Positions 23,884-36,188 of a stretch of DNA of 64,000 bases are shown here, one piece after another. The notes beneath the pieces were generated by a model. That model saw nothing but the letters and a program-made list of their open reading frames with translations, searched no databases and was not told where the DNA came from. The DNA comes from Smittia aterrima. Lineage: Eukaryota > Arthropoda > Insecta > Diptera > Chironomidae. The position numbers and the translations under genes were made by a program. Where the stretch lies: positions 19,685,537 through 19,749,536 of the forward strand of contig CP093829.1 in assembly GCA_033063855.1 (NCBI GenBank), given 5' to 3'. Position 1 is the stretch's first letter. Each line of letters opens with the position of its first letter.

Positions 23884-26800
23884 ATGAAGTTTAGAGTCAT
23901 CGAAGTGATTCTTCTTCTTTCTTTGTGCGAATTGATCGCATGTAAAGGGTAAGTCAAAGGCAAATGCTGGTCAAGGTAAACCGGCTTATTAATAGCTTTG
24001 TCTTTGCAGATATTTTACGATAGTCGGATCGAAGTTGCTTCGTTTTAAGAAGAATTATCATGCATCAGTAACGGCTCAAGGTTACGATGCTCCCGTAGAA
24101 TTAGAAGTCGCGATAAGAAGTTCGAAGAAAGACGAAAAGATTTTTGAAGTGGTCAAGACTGTTACTCTGCTGAATGGAAAAACCCAGGAAGTTGAGTTTG
24201 ATGTAAGTTTATTTAATCTTTGATCTGTTCGTCACATTACTAAATGCATTATTAAATTGCATAACACACAGCTCAAAGATCAACCGGAGGGTGATTACAA
24301 TTTAGAGGCCAAAAGTTTATCTGGAGAGAAATTCGAAAAAGTTGTCGCACTTGACATGAACGTAAAAAAACATTCAGTGTTTGTGCAAACTGACAAATCA
24401 ATTTATAAACCGGCAGATAAGGTTCAGTTCAGAGTTCTTGTGTTAGATGCTGATATGAAGCCGTTGAAGAAATCAAAAGTTGAAGCTTACATTACTGACG
24501 GAGCTCAGAATAGAGTCAAACAATTCGAAGACGTTTCATTGACGAAAGGAGTTTTCCAAAACGAGCTTCAATTATCTGACTCTCCAGTCTTGGGTTCGTG
24601 GATGATTCACGTAAAACTAAACGGAGAAGAAATAACTGCAAAAGAATTCGAAGTGGCTGAATATGTTTTGCCAAAGTTCGAAGTGACAATCGAAGCAAAT
24701 CCCGATGCAAACTTTAAAGACGGAAAAATCAGAGCGACAGTCAAAGCAAAATATACTTTCGGTAAAATCGCAAAAGGAAATGCAACAGTGACCGCAGAAG
24801 TTGAAGAAGTTTATTGGAGAGGATATGAGGCCGAAAATACGCAAACAAAAGTCTCAAAATTTGTCTCCGTCGATGGCAAAAAACCAGTTGAGTTTGATAT
24901 CGAGGAAGAGCTGAAAATCAAAGACAAATCCGCCGAAAGAACTGTGAAACTTTTCGCGACTTTTACCGAGGAACTCACAGGAAAAGAACAAAACGCAACA
25001 GCAACAGTTACGATCCACATAACTCCTCACAAAATAGAATTGAAGAAAAGCTCAGATAAGTTCAAACCTGGACTGCCATTCAAAGTCACAGCAATTGTGA
25101 AAGCTCACGACAAAGATGTGCCAATTACTGATTCAAAGAATCCTTTGGTCTTCACTGTTAAACATTATTACGATGTCATGAGAACTTGTGAACAGCCTCG
25201 CTACTATTATAGTGATTTAGAAACAACTACAAATGCAAATGAAGAAACAACAGAAGTGCCAATGTCAACAAATGAAGCAGCCACAACTACTGGAGTTCCT
25301 ATGGAGATCTACGAATGTCGAGATGAAAAATCTTTTGACGAAAAGAAAGAAATTTTCTCATCAAACGGATTTGCAGAAATTGATATTGAGCTTAAAGGAA
25401 ATACAACGAGAATTGATGTCACTGCCAAATATCTTGATACTGAGGAAACTTTGTATTACATTTCGAAAGCAGAAGCAGAAAGTGAACAATACATTAAAGC
25501 GAATCTAGTCACAGAGAAGTGAGTTTGAGTGAAGCGACATCATTGTTTTCTACTTCATTAATTTCATTTACTTTTCAGACCAAAGCTCTCACAAAATGTG
25601 AAGATTGAAGTTTTGTCCACTCACGATTTATCTCAACTCACTTTACAAATCGTTGCTAAAGGAGAAGTTGTCGTCTCTAAAGTCGTTGATGGTCAGAACA
25701 AGAAGCAACATCAGATTGAGTTCATTCCAACTCTGTCTATGGTTCCAACTGCGAATGTGATCGTTTATTACATCACAAAAGACGGAGAAATTATTTCTGA
25801 TTCATTGAAAGTTGAATTTGGAAATGAACTTCAAAACTTTGTAAGTTTTTTCATCATTTCATTAGAAATTGTTTAGAATTCATTGAAAATATTTTCAGAT
25901 CGACATCGAACTCTCAAAAGATCAAGCAAAACCTGGAGAACAACTCGACATTTCCATTTACTCGAAACCGAACTCATTCGTCGGATTACTTGGAGTAGAT
26001 CAAAGTGTTTTGCTTTTGAAGAAGGGAAATGACATTGAGCAATCGTCAGTCTTTGCTGAGCTTGATAGTTACAGTCAAGTCGACAAGTACAATTACGAAT
26101 ATTACGCTGGTTACGACTTCAGTACCTGGAACGACTTTTATTTATCTCAAGCAGCTGTATTAACAAATGCAAAGAAAGAATTTGGTGAGTTTTATATTCA
26201 GACTGCAATGGAAAAAATAAACAACTGAAATACGTTCCAGCTCCTCCATACATTCCAATTTTCTATGGCTACACTCAAGAAGAACAAGAAAGCTTAACGA
26301 CGAGAGTAGGCTTGGAAAGTGTAAGCACATTAGGTATTGGTGCTGCCGCCTTTTCTGGAGAACCAGTATTCGATTCCCCGATGGACATTTCAGCTGACCG
26401 AGTAAGCGTTGAAGGAGGTGCAGCAGCTCCAGCAGCTCCGCCAACATTCGAGATCAGAAAAACTTTTCCAGAAACTTTCTTGTTTGACACTTTCGACTTC
26501 AACTCAACGTGAGAAACTTTTATTTCTTTATTTCAACAAGAAACTAATTTTTTTTTATCTAGCACATCTAACGCTTCCCTTACAAAGAAAATTCCTGACA
26601 CGATCACTTCATGGATTATCACAGGATTCTCAATCGATCCAGTCACTGGCTTAGGATTGACCAGGCAACCATCGAAGTTCACAGTTTTCCAACCTTTCTT
26701 CGTCTCAACGAATCTTCCTTACTCGATCAAACGTGGCGAAGTTGTCTCGATTCCAATCGTTGTCTTCAATTATTTGGACAGCGACCAAGAAGCTGAAGTA

Positions 26801-28917
26801 ACTTTCTTCAATTCTGATGGAGAGTTTGAGTTTGCTGACGTGAAGGAAGATGGAAGTCCAGCAAGACGTAAAAGAGCTTTAGAGAGTCAACGAAAGAAGA
26901 AAGTTCTCGTGAAGTCACAAAGCGGAACTTCAGTTCCATTCATGATTCGTCCACTTAAAGTTGGTCACATCACAATCAAAGTTGTTGCTACTTCAAATGT
27001 TGCTGGCGATGGAGTCGAGAGACAATTGATCGTTGAGCCTGAAGGAGTCACGCAATACATGAACAAAGCTGTCTTCATCGATCTCAGAAACAATCCAGAG
27101 TTCAAGTCAAACATCAGCATCACTATTCCACCAAATGCAGTTCCAGACTCAACAAAGATTGAAGCTTCTGCCATTGGTGACATCTTAGGACCATCAATCG
27201 AAAACTTGGACAAATTGATGTGAGTTCTGAATTAACTTACATTTCGTGAAGTGAACTAATTCTTTTGTTTAGTAAACTTCCTTATGGCTGTGGAGAGCAG
27301 AACATGTTGAACTTTGTTCCAAACATTGTCGTTTTGGATTATTTGACAACTCTCAACAAATTGACTCCAGAAATTGAATCGAAGGCGAAGAAGTACATGG
27401 AATCTGGTTATCAACGTGAATTGACTTATAAACACGAAGATGGATCGTACAGCGCTTTCGGTAAAAGTGACAAGTCAGGAAGCACTTGGTTGACAGCTTT
27501 CGTTGCCAAGTCATTCCGACAAGCAGCCAAATACATTTTGGTCGACGAAGAGATCATCAAGCAAGCTCTCGAGTTTCTCTCAAAAGTACAAACAGCAAAT
27601 GGAAGTTTCCCAGAAGTCGGACACGTTTCCCACAAAGACATGCAAGGAGGATCAGCAAATGGAATTGCTTTGACTGCTTACACTTTGATCACTTTCCTTG
27701 AGAACCAAGACAAGAACAAAACTTATCAAAGCACAATTGACAAAGCTTTGGATTTCATTGTCAAACATTTTGATACTCTTGAAGACAATTACTCTCTTGC
27801 GATCGCTTCGTATGCTTTGCAGTTAGCTAAACAAAGCTCGAAAGATTCTTTCTTGGCTAAGTTGGAAACGAAATCTGAGAACAAGAATGGAATGATGTAT
27901 TGGGAGAAACCTGTTGCAAAGGCTGATGAGGACAATCCTTGGAGTTATCGACCAAACGCTGTCAATGTTGAAATGTCAGCTTATGCTCTTCAAGCTTTCG
28001 TCGAAGCTGGTCGTGATACTGATTCAGTTCCAATCATGAAATGGCTTGTGACTCAACGTAACGAGAACGGAGGATTCCAATCGACACAAGACACAGTCGT
28101 TGGACTTCAAGCTCTCTCGAAATTGGCGACGAAGATTTATGTTCCGAATAGCAAAATCGACATGACAATCAAGCACAGCGGCGACTCAACGACGAACCTC
28201 AACGTTAACGAGAAGAATGCTTTGATTCTTCAGAAACACGAACTGCCAGCAACTGCAACTGATTTTGAAGTCACAGCTAAAGGGCGAGGCTTCAGCATTC
28301 TTCAAATCTCGTACAAGTACAACTTGAGGAACGAAGGCGAATGGCCACGATTCACTCTTGAGCCAGTTGTCAACAAAGATTCGAACAAAGATTTCTTGCA
28401 TCTCACAGTTTGTACAAGTTTCGTTGCCGATGCCACGACTGATAAATCAAACATGGCAGTGATGGAACTTGCTTTCCCAAGCGGTTACACTTTCGATACT
28501 GACACTTTGCCCGAGTTGAAAGCTTCTGAGAACGTTAAGGTAAAAGTTTAGAAATTTAAAAGTTTCAAAACTAATTTTTGTCGTTTTCCAGAAAATTGAG
28601 ACGAAAGAAGGCGAAACTATCGTTGTTGTCTACTTCGACGATGTTGGAACGAAGAAACTTTGTCCAGAGTTCAAAGCATATCGAACTCACAGCGTCGCAT
28701 TGCAGAAACCAGCTCCAGTGATCGTCTACGATTATTATGACAGTTGTAAGTTCAGACTTAGAAGAAAATATTTCAACGAATTAATTTAATCTCTCATTTA
28801 ACAGCTCGACGAGCCAGAAGCTTCTACAATCCACCAGAAATCTCTTTATGCGACATTTGCAACGGAGCCGAAGAATGCAAACAAGATTGTGAACAATCAG
28901 AGATTAACATTGTTTAA
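23884..28917 (+). CDS. TEP-5: secreted thioester-containing protein
   Basis: Intact TEP of 1503 residues. Exons: 23884-23948, 24010-24202, 24272-25518, 25579-25840, 25899-26184, 26241-26508, 26563-27219, 27273-28539, 28592-28745, 28805-28917 (sum 4512 bp). The signal peptide and exon 2 product are identical in sequence to TEP-3 as far as compared. Thioester Cys about residue 999. The loop between TCEQ and YECR (25187-25318) is Thr/Glu-rich with Met and Val not seen in its sisters; exon 6 has its own Gly/Ala-rich sequence and ends FPETFLF. MG7, thioester and C-terminal exons are nearly the same as in TEP-3, TEP-4, TEP-6 and TEP-7. It has the best kappaB site of the cluster, so it is a strong candidate for an immune-induced copy. 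Confidence 0.95.
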
Positions 28918-28984
28918 AATATTTGAATCAAATATTTAATTTTTATTTTATTTCATAATATATACTTTTGATTATTTCGAAAAT

Positions 28985-29770
28985 ATTTTTTTTTAAAAAA
29001 TTAAACTTTAGTTTTTATTAGAAATATCGGAGTTAGCTCACCAGAGGTGGGTCCAATGTGTGGAGCTTGGAATTTCTAGGATTTATTGCTTTGTCAAGTC
29101 GAGCTGATCATTTTATGTAAAGAATTCAATGCTCTAACTCCAAAGGGAATGAAGTTCCACTCTGAGCTCACCAGAGATGGATCCAATGTGTGGAGCTTGG
29201 AATTTCTAGGATTTGTTGCTTTGTCAAGTCGAGCTGATCATTTTATGTAAAGAATTCAATGCTCTAACTCCAAAGGGAAGGAAGTTCCACTCCGAGCTAA
29301 CCAGAGATGGATCCAATGTGTGGAGCTTGGAATTTCTAGGATTTGTTGCTTTGTCAAGTCGAGCTGATCATTTTATGTGAACAACTCAATGCTTTAACTC
29401 CAAAGGAAAAGAAGTTTCACTTGGCGCTGGCAAGAGGTGGACTCAGATCTGGTCAGCTATAGGATCCATGCACTCAATTCAACATGCTGATCACTTCTTG
29501 TGAACAAGTCACAGCAGAAATGTGCATCCGTTTTCGATAAAACTTATTTCAAAACTAAAAATCGACTTTTTGTATGGAGATTCCAGGTTTTGGGCCCGTG
29601 GGCCCGATCCTGATGAGCTAGCGAAAAATCCTCAAAAAATGTTTTTCGTATTTAAATTCTCTATCGACTGGTTAAGAAATTAATCCGCGAGTTATCTCAA
29701 TCACGGACCACGGAAGACGGACAAAGCGGCCACAATAGGGTGTTCCATCCTTCGGATGAAAAACCCTAAA
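28985..29770. other. Insertion-like segment between TEP-5 and TEP-6
   Basis: Sequence without counterpart in the other TEP intervals. It contains the 130-bp tandem repeat, a GGGCCCGTGGGCCC palindrome near 29593-29606, and a small hairpin at 29737-29767 (arms AGGGT..CCATCC and GGATG..ACCCT). It ends where the conserved promoter module of TEP-6 begins. No open reading frame of note. Confidence 0.6.
29033..29420. repeat. 130-bp tandem repeat, about three copies
   Basis: The motif TCCAATGTGTGGAGCTTGG starts at about 29052, 29182 and 29312, giving a 130-bp period. Copies are nearly identical. A degenerate fourth copy may follow to about 29520. Confidence 0.92.
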
Positions 29771-30192
29771 AAACATTTGCCGGTTGTTTACGAAAAGTTG
29801 GGACTTTCTGCCAGTCGACGTCTAGCCTCAGTGTTTATTTTAGCCGAAATCGACCAACTCTGCCAAAATCTTAATAAAATATTCAAGCGAGAGTGAATCA
29901 TCCGTGAATAAAATTTTTCTGCTTGATGTTATCAAAAGGTCGTTGTTCTTAGAATTAACGTTCATCTAATTAATTCACAGAACAAGAATTTCTTAAGGGT
30001 TTTTTTCGCAATAAAAAATCCTGTTTGTTTATTATTTTTTGTTTTCTCAAAAAACTTACAAAATAGAAAAAAATAAATGAAAAATAGAAAACGACGAAAT
30101 TTATGATGGAAAAATTAAAAGTGAAAAAAGCCTTCTACCTGCGGCCGCCTGAAGTTGCCTGGGACCGGTAATCTAAATGTTTTCGTATAAAT
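29771..30192 (+). promoter_or_regulatory. TEP-6 promoter: FOXO, kappaB-like, TATA, with insertion
   Basis: TTGTTTAC at 29784-29791 and GGGACTTTCT at 29800-29809 (one base off the best Rel consensus). TATAAAT at 30186-30192. A 140-bp insertion with inverted ends lies between module and TATA, pushing the module to 523 bp before the ATG, against 351-372 bp in TEP-3 to TEP-5. Confidence 0.7.
29995..30134. mobile_element. Short MITE-like insertion in TEP-6 promoter
   Basis: Begins AAGGGTTTTTTTCGC and ends GTGAAAAAAGCCTT, imperfect inverted repeats. No coding capacity. Absent from TEP-3, TEP-4 and TEP-5. The target-site duplication is not clear, so the class is uncertain. Confidence 0.45.
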
Positions 30193-30306
30193 TGAAGCGC
30201 TCCTCGTGAGAATGTTTTATTTTCCCGTTGAGTGTGTAAGCAGAAGTTTCTTTGGATTAGCAGAACTTGAAATTATTTGTCCCAAAACTTGGTGTGCAAG
30301 ATCAGG

Positions 30307-33300
30307 ATGAAGTTTAGAGTCATCGAAGTGATTCTTCTTCTTTCTTTGTGCGAATTGATCGCATGTAAAGGGTGAGTCAACGGCAAATGCTGGTCAAGGA
30401 GAACCGGCTCATCTACAGCTTTGTCTTTGCAGATATTTTACGATAGTCGGATCAAAGTTGCTTCGTTTTAAGAAGAATTATCATGCATCCGTAACAGCTC
30501 AAGGTTACGATGCTCCCGTAGAATTAGAAGTCGCGATAAGAAGTTCAAAGAAAGATGAAAAGATTTTTGAGGTGGTCAAGACTGTTACTCTGCTGAATGG
30601 AAAAACCCAGGAAGTTGAGTTTGATGTAAGTTTATTTAATCTTTGATCTGTTCGTCACATTACTAAATGCATTAACAAATTGCATAACACGCAGCTCAAA
30701 GATCAACCGGAGGGTGATTACAATTTAGAGGCCAAAAGCTTATCGGGAGAGAAATTCGAAAAAATTGTCAAACTTGACATGAACGTGAAAAAACATTCAG
30801 TGTTTGTGCAAACCGACAAATCAATTTATAAACCGGCAGATAAGGTTCAGTTCAGAGTTCTCGTGTTAAATGCTGATATGAAGCCGTTGAAGAAATCAAA
30901 AGTTGAAGCTTACATAACTGACGGAGCTCAGAATAGAGTCAAACAATTCGAAGACATTTCATTGACGAAAGGAGTTTTCCAGAACGAGCTTCAATTATCT
31001 GACTTTCCAGTCTTGGGTTCGTGGATGATCCACGTAAAACTGAACGGCGAAGAAATAACTGCAAAGGAATTTGAAGTGGCTGAATATGTTTTGCCAAAGT
31101 TCGAAGTGACGATCGAAGCAAATCCCGATGCGAACTTTAAAGACGGAAAAGTCAGAGCGACAGTCAAAGCAAAATATACTTTCGGTAAAATCGCAAAGGG
31201 AAATGCAACAGTGACTGCAGAAGTTGAAAAAGTTTATTACTGGAGAGACTATGGCAACGAAACAAAGGTCTCGAAATCAGTTTCCGTCGATGGCAAAAAA
31301 CCAGTTGAGTTTGACATCGAGCAAGAGCTGAAAATTAAAGACAAATCCTATGAAAGAACTGTGAAACTTTTCGCAACTTTCACCGAAGAGCTCACAGGAA
31401 AAGAACAAAACGCAACGGCAACAGTTAAGATCCACAAAACTCCTCACAAGATTGAATTGAAGAAAAGCTCAGATAAGTTTAAACCTGGATTGCCATTCAA
31501 GGTCACGGCAATTGTGACAGCTCACGACAAAAATGCGCCGATTACTGATTCGAAGAATCCTCTGGCCTTCACTGTTAAACATTATTACGACGTCATAAGA
31601 ACGTGCCAGCTTCCTCGTTACGATCCGTATCGTCCAACTCCAATTAGTACAGTCGCTTCTGGTGATAAAGTAGCTACATTTGCAACTGAAGAGCCAACCA
31701 CAACCACTAATATCGTGTATTACGATTGTCGAAAAGAAAAGTCTTTCATTGAAAAGAAAGAAATTTTCTCATCAAACGGATTTGCAGAAATTGACATTGA
31801 CCTTAAAAGAAATTCAACGAAAATCGACGTCATTGCAAAATATCTCGATACTGAGGAAACGTTGTGTTCCATTTCTAAAGCAGAAACAGAACATGGACAA
31901 TATATTAAGGCGAATCTGGTCACAGAGAAGTGAGTTTGAGTGAAGCGACATCAAAGCTTTAAGTTATTAATTTCATTTACTTTTCAGACCAAAGCTCTCA
32001 CAAAATGTGAAGATTGAAGTGCAATCGACTCACGATTTATCTCAACTCACTCTACAAATCGTTGCTAAAGGAGAAGTTGTCCTCTCTAAAGTCGTTGATG
32101 GTCAGAACAAGAAGCAACATCAGATCGAGTTCATTCCAACTTTGTCAATGGTTCCAACTGCGAATGTGATCGTTTATTACATCACAAAAGACGGAGAAAT
32201 TATTTCTGATTCGCTGAAAGTTGAATTTGGAAATGAACTTCGAAACTTTGTAAGTTTGTTCATCATTTCATTGGAAACTTTGAATTCATTCGAAATATTT
32301 TCAGATCGACATCGAACTCTCAAAAGATCAAGCAAAACCTGGAGAACAACTCGACATTTCCATTTATTCAAAGCCGAACTCGTTCGTTGGATTACTTGGG
32401 GTTGATCAAAGTGTTTTGCTGTTGAAAAAGGGAAATGACATTGAGCAATCGACAGTTTTCGCTGAGCTTGATAGTTACAGTCAAGTCGATAAGTACAACT
32501 ACGAATATTACGCTGGCTATGACTACAACACCTGGAGCGACTTTCACGCATCTCAAGCAGTGGTGTTAACAAATGCAAAAAAAGAGCAATATTGTGAGTT
32601 CAATTTTGAAAACTGTAATGAAGTAAACAGCAAAAATATGTTCCAGCTCGTCCATACATTCCAAATTTTTACGGTTATGACGAAGAAGAAGAAGAAAACT
32701 CTACGGTAACTGTAAGCTCTTTTTGTTCAGGTGGTGTCGCTTCCGGATTACCAGGAAATTTTTGGGCACGTCCTCAAATGGATCCAATATTCGATTCTCC
32801 AAGGGAACCAGTATTCGAATCCCCGATAAATAATTCAGCTGACCGAGTGGTTGCAGGAGGAGGTGCAAGAGCTCCGCCTTCTTTCGAGATCAGAAAGACT
32901 TTCCCAGAAACTTTCTTGTTTGACTCTTTCGACTTCAATTCAACGTAAGAAACTTTTATTCCTTTATTTCAAGTTGAGATTTTTTAACGAACTAAAAAAA
33001 AATTTTTTTTTTATCTAGCACATCGAATGCTTTGCTCTCAAAGAAAATTCCTGACACGATCACTTCATGGATTATCACAGGATTCTCGATCGATCCAGCC
33101 ACTGGCTTAGGATTGACAAAGCAACCATCGAAGTTCACAGTTTTCCAACCTTTCTTCGTCTCAACGAATCTTCCTTACTCGATCAAACGTGGCGAAGTTG
33201 TCTCGATTCCAATCGTTGTCTTCAATTATTTGGACAGCGACCAAGAAGCTGAAGTAACTTTCTTCAATTCTGATGGAGAGTTTGAGTTTGCTGACGTGAA

Positions 33301-35374
33301 GGAAGATGGAAGTCCAGCAAGACGTAAAAGAGCTTTAGAGACTCAACGAAAGAAGAAAGTTCTTGTGAAGTCACAAAGCGGAACTTCAGTTCCATTCATG
33401 ATTCGTCCACTTAAAGTTGGTCACATCACAATCAAAGTTGTTGCTACTTCAAATGTTGCTGGCGATGGAGTCGAGAGACAATTGATCGTTGAGCCTGAAG
33501 GAGTCACGCAATACATGAACAAAGCTGTCTTCATCGATCTCAGAAACAATCCAGAGTTCAAGTCAAACATCAGCATCACAATTCCAAAGAATGCAGTTCC
33601 AGACTCAACGAAGATTGAAGCGTCTGCCATTGGTGACATCTTAGGACCATCAATCGAGAACTTAGACAAATTGATGTGAGTTTAGAATAATTTACATTTC
33701 GTGAACTTAATTTAATTTTTTTGTTTAGTAAACTTCCTTATGGCTGCGGAGAGCAGAACATGTTGAACTTTGTTCCAAACATTGTCGTTTTGGATTATTT
33801 GACAACTCTCAACAAATTGACTCCAGAAATTGAATCAAAGGCGAAGAAGTACATGGAATCGGGTTATCAACGTGAATTGACTTATAAACACGAAGATGGA
33901 TCGTACAGCGCTTTCGGTAAAAGTGACAAATCAGGAAGCACTTGGTTGACAGCTTTCGTTGCCAAGTCATTCCGACAAGCAGCCAAATACATTTTGGTCG
34001 ACGAAGAGATCATCAAGCAAGCTCTCGAGTTTCTCTCAAAAGTGCAAACATCTTCAGGAAGTTTCCCAGAAGTTGGACACGTTTCTCACAAAGCCATGCA
34101 AGGAGGATCAGCAAATGGAATTGCTTTGACTGCTTACACTTTGATCACGTTTCTTGAGAATCAAGACGCAAACAAAACTTATCAAAGCACAATTGACAAA
34201 GCTTTGGATTTCATTGTCAAACATTTTGATACTCTTGAAGATAATTACTCTCTTGCGATCGCTTCGTATGCTTTGCAGTTAGCTAAACAAACCTCAAAAG
34301 ATTCTTTCTTGGCAAAACTTGAAACGAAATCTGAGAACAAGAATGGAATGATGTTTTGGGAGAAACCTGTTGCCAAGGCTGATGAGGACAATCCTTGGAG
34401 CTATCGACCAAACGCTGTCAATGTTGAAATGTCAGCTTATGCTCTTCAAGCTTTCGTCGAAGCTGGTCGTGATACTGATTCAGTTCCAATCATGAAATGG
34501 CTTGTGACTCAACGTAACGAGAACGGAGGATTCCAATCGACTCAAGACACAGTCGTTGGACTTCAAGCTCTCTCGAAATTGGCGACGAAGATTTATGTTC
34601 CGAATAGCAAAATCGATATGACAATCAAGCACAGCGGCGACTCAACGACGAACCTCAACGTTAACGAGAAGAATGCTTTGATTCTTCAGAAACACGAACT
34701 GCCAGCAACTGCAACTGATTTTGAAGTCACAGCTCAAGGTCGAGGCTTCAGCATTCTTCAAATCTCGTACAAGTACAACTTGAGGAACGAAGGCGAATGG
34801 CCACGATTCACTCTTGAGCCAGTCGTCAACAAAGATTCGAACAAAGATTTCTTGCATCTCACAGTTTGCACAAGTTTCGTTGCCGATGCCACGACTGATA
34901 AATCAAACATGGCAGTGATGGAACTTGCTTTCCCAAGCGGATACACTTTCGATACTGACACTTTGCCTGAATTGAAAGCTTCTGAGAACGTTAAGGTAAA
35001 AACATAAAAATTTAAAAAATTTCAAAACTAATTTTTATTGTTTTCCAGAAAATTGAGACGAAAGAAGGCGAAACTATCGTTGTTGTCTACTTCGACGATG
35101 TTGGAACGAAGAAACTTTGTCCAGAGTTCAAAGCATATCGAACTCACAGCGTCGCATTGCAGAAACCAGCTCCAGTGATCGTCTATGATTATTATGACAG
35201 TTGTAAGTTCAGAATGAAAAGAAAATGTTTCAACGAATTAAGTTATTTTCTCATTTAACAGCTCGACGAGCCAGAAGCTTCTACAATCCACCAGAAATCT
35301 CTTTGTGCGATATTTGCAATGGAGCCGAAGAATGCAAACAAGATTGCGAACAATCAGAGATTAACATAGTTTAA
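30307..35374 (+). CDS. TEP-6: secreted thioester-containing protein
   Basis: Intact TEP of 1510 residues. Exons: 30307-30371, 30433-30625, 30695-31929, 31988-32249, 32305-32593, 32647-32944, 33019-33675, 33729-34995, 35049-35202, 35262-35374 (sum 4533 bp). Thioester Cys about residue 1006. It differs from the sister copies in the loop at 31604-31729 (TCQLPRY start, YYDCRKEKS end), in one extra codon at the end of exon 5, and in exon 6 (298 bp, EEEE-rich start). The motif SHKDM near the thioester reads SHKAM here; the His is kept. The proline-to-lysine change in ITIPKN groups it with TEP-7 and TEP-8 rather than TEP-3 to TEP-5, a sign of exchange between copies. RRKR furin-like site is conserved. 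Confidence 0.95.
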
Positions 35375-35677
35375 AATATTTGAATCAAATATTTATCTTT
35401 TATTTTGTTCCATAAAATGAACTTTTGATTATTTCGAAAATAATTTTTTTCATAATTAAACTTCAGTTTTCATTAGAAATATTTTTGAGAGAAGTGAAAG
35501 CGTCGGCTGATTTAACTTGCTGATTTAGCCAACTTGCTTCAAATCATGCGAAAAATTCAATCAACCAATTACTTAATTGAATATCTGATGAATGAATACA
35601 AATAATTAAATGTGGCGCCATATTTATCAGAATTTGTTTTTTTTTCTTCCAATTTGAGTCACGTTGAATGAAAAATA

Positions 35678-36074
35678 AACATTTGCCGGTTGTTTACTAA
35701 AAGTTGGGATTTTCTGCCAGTCGACGTCTAGCTTAATCAATTATTTTAGCCGAAATCGACCAACTCTGCTAAAATCTTAATAAAATATTCAAGCAAGATT
35801 TTTCTGCTAGATGTTATTAAAAGGTCGTTGTTCTTAGAATTAACGTTCGTCTAATTAATTTACAGAACAAGAATTTTATTAAGGCTTTTTTTCGCAATAA
35901 AAAATCCTGTTTGTTTATTCTTTTGATTTTAGCAAAAAATTATAAAACAAATGAAAAATATAAAACTGATAAAATTTATGATGGAAAAATTAAAAGTGAA
36001 AAAAGCCTTCTACCTGCGGCCGCCTGAAGTTGCCTGAAGCCTGGGACCGGTAATCTAAATGTTTTCGTATAAAT
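35678..36074 (+). promoter_or_regulatory. TEP-7 promoter: FOXO, kappaB-like, TATA, with insertion
   Basis: TTGTTTAC at 35690-35697, GGGATTTTCT at 35706-35715, TATAAAT at 36068-36074. It shares the inverted-repeat insertion and flanking GC-rich CTGCGGCCGCCTGAAG with TEP-6, so the two arose from one duplicated unit. Confidence 0.7.
35881..36009. mobile_element. Short MITE-like insertion in TEP-7 promoter
   Basis: AAGGCTTTTTTTCGC at the left and GTGAAAAAAGCCTT at the right form inverted ends of about 13 bp. It is the same element, at the same place, as in TEP-6, slightly shorter. Confidence 0.45.
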
Positions 36075-36188
36075 TGAAGCGCTCCTCGTGAGAATGTTTT
36101 ATTTTCCGGTTGAGTGTGTAAGCAGCAGTTTCTTTGGTTTAGCAGAATTTGAAAATATTTGTCCCAGAACTTGGTGTGCAAGATTAAG

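Noticed and set aside
29033..29420. Possible CRISPR-like array
   Set aside because: Units are 130 bp and contiguous, with no short repeat/unique spacer alternation, and the genome is eukaryotic.
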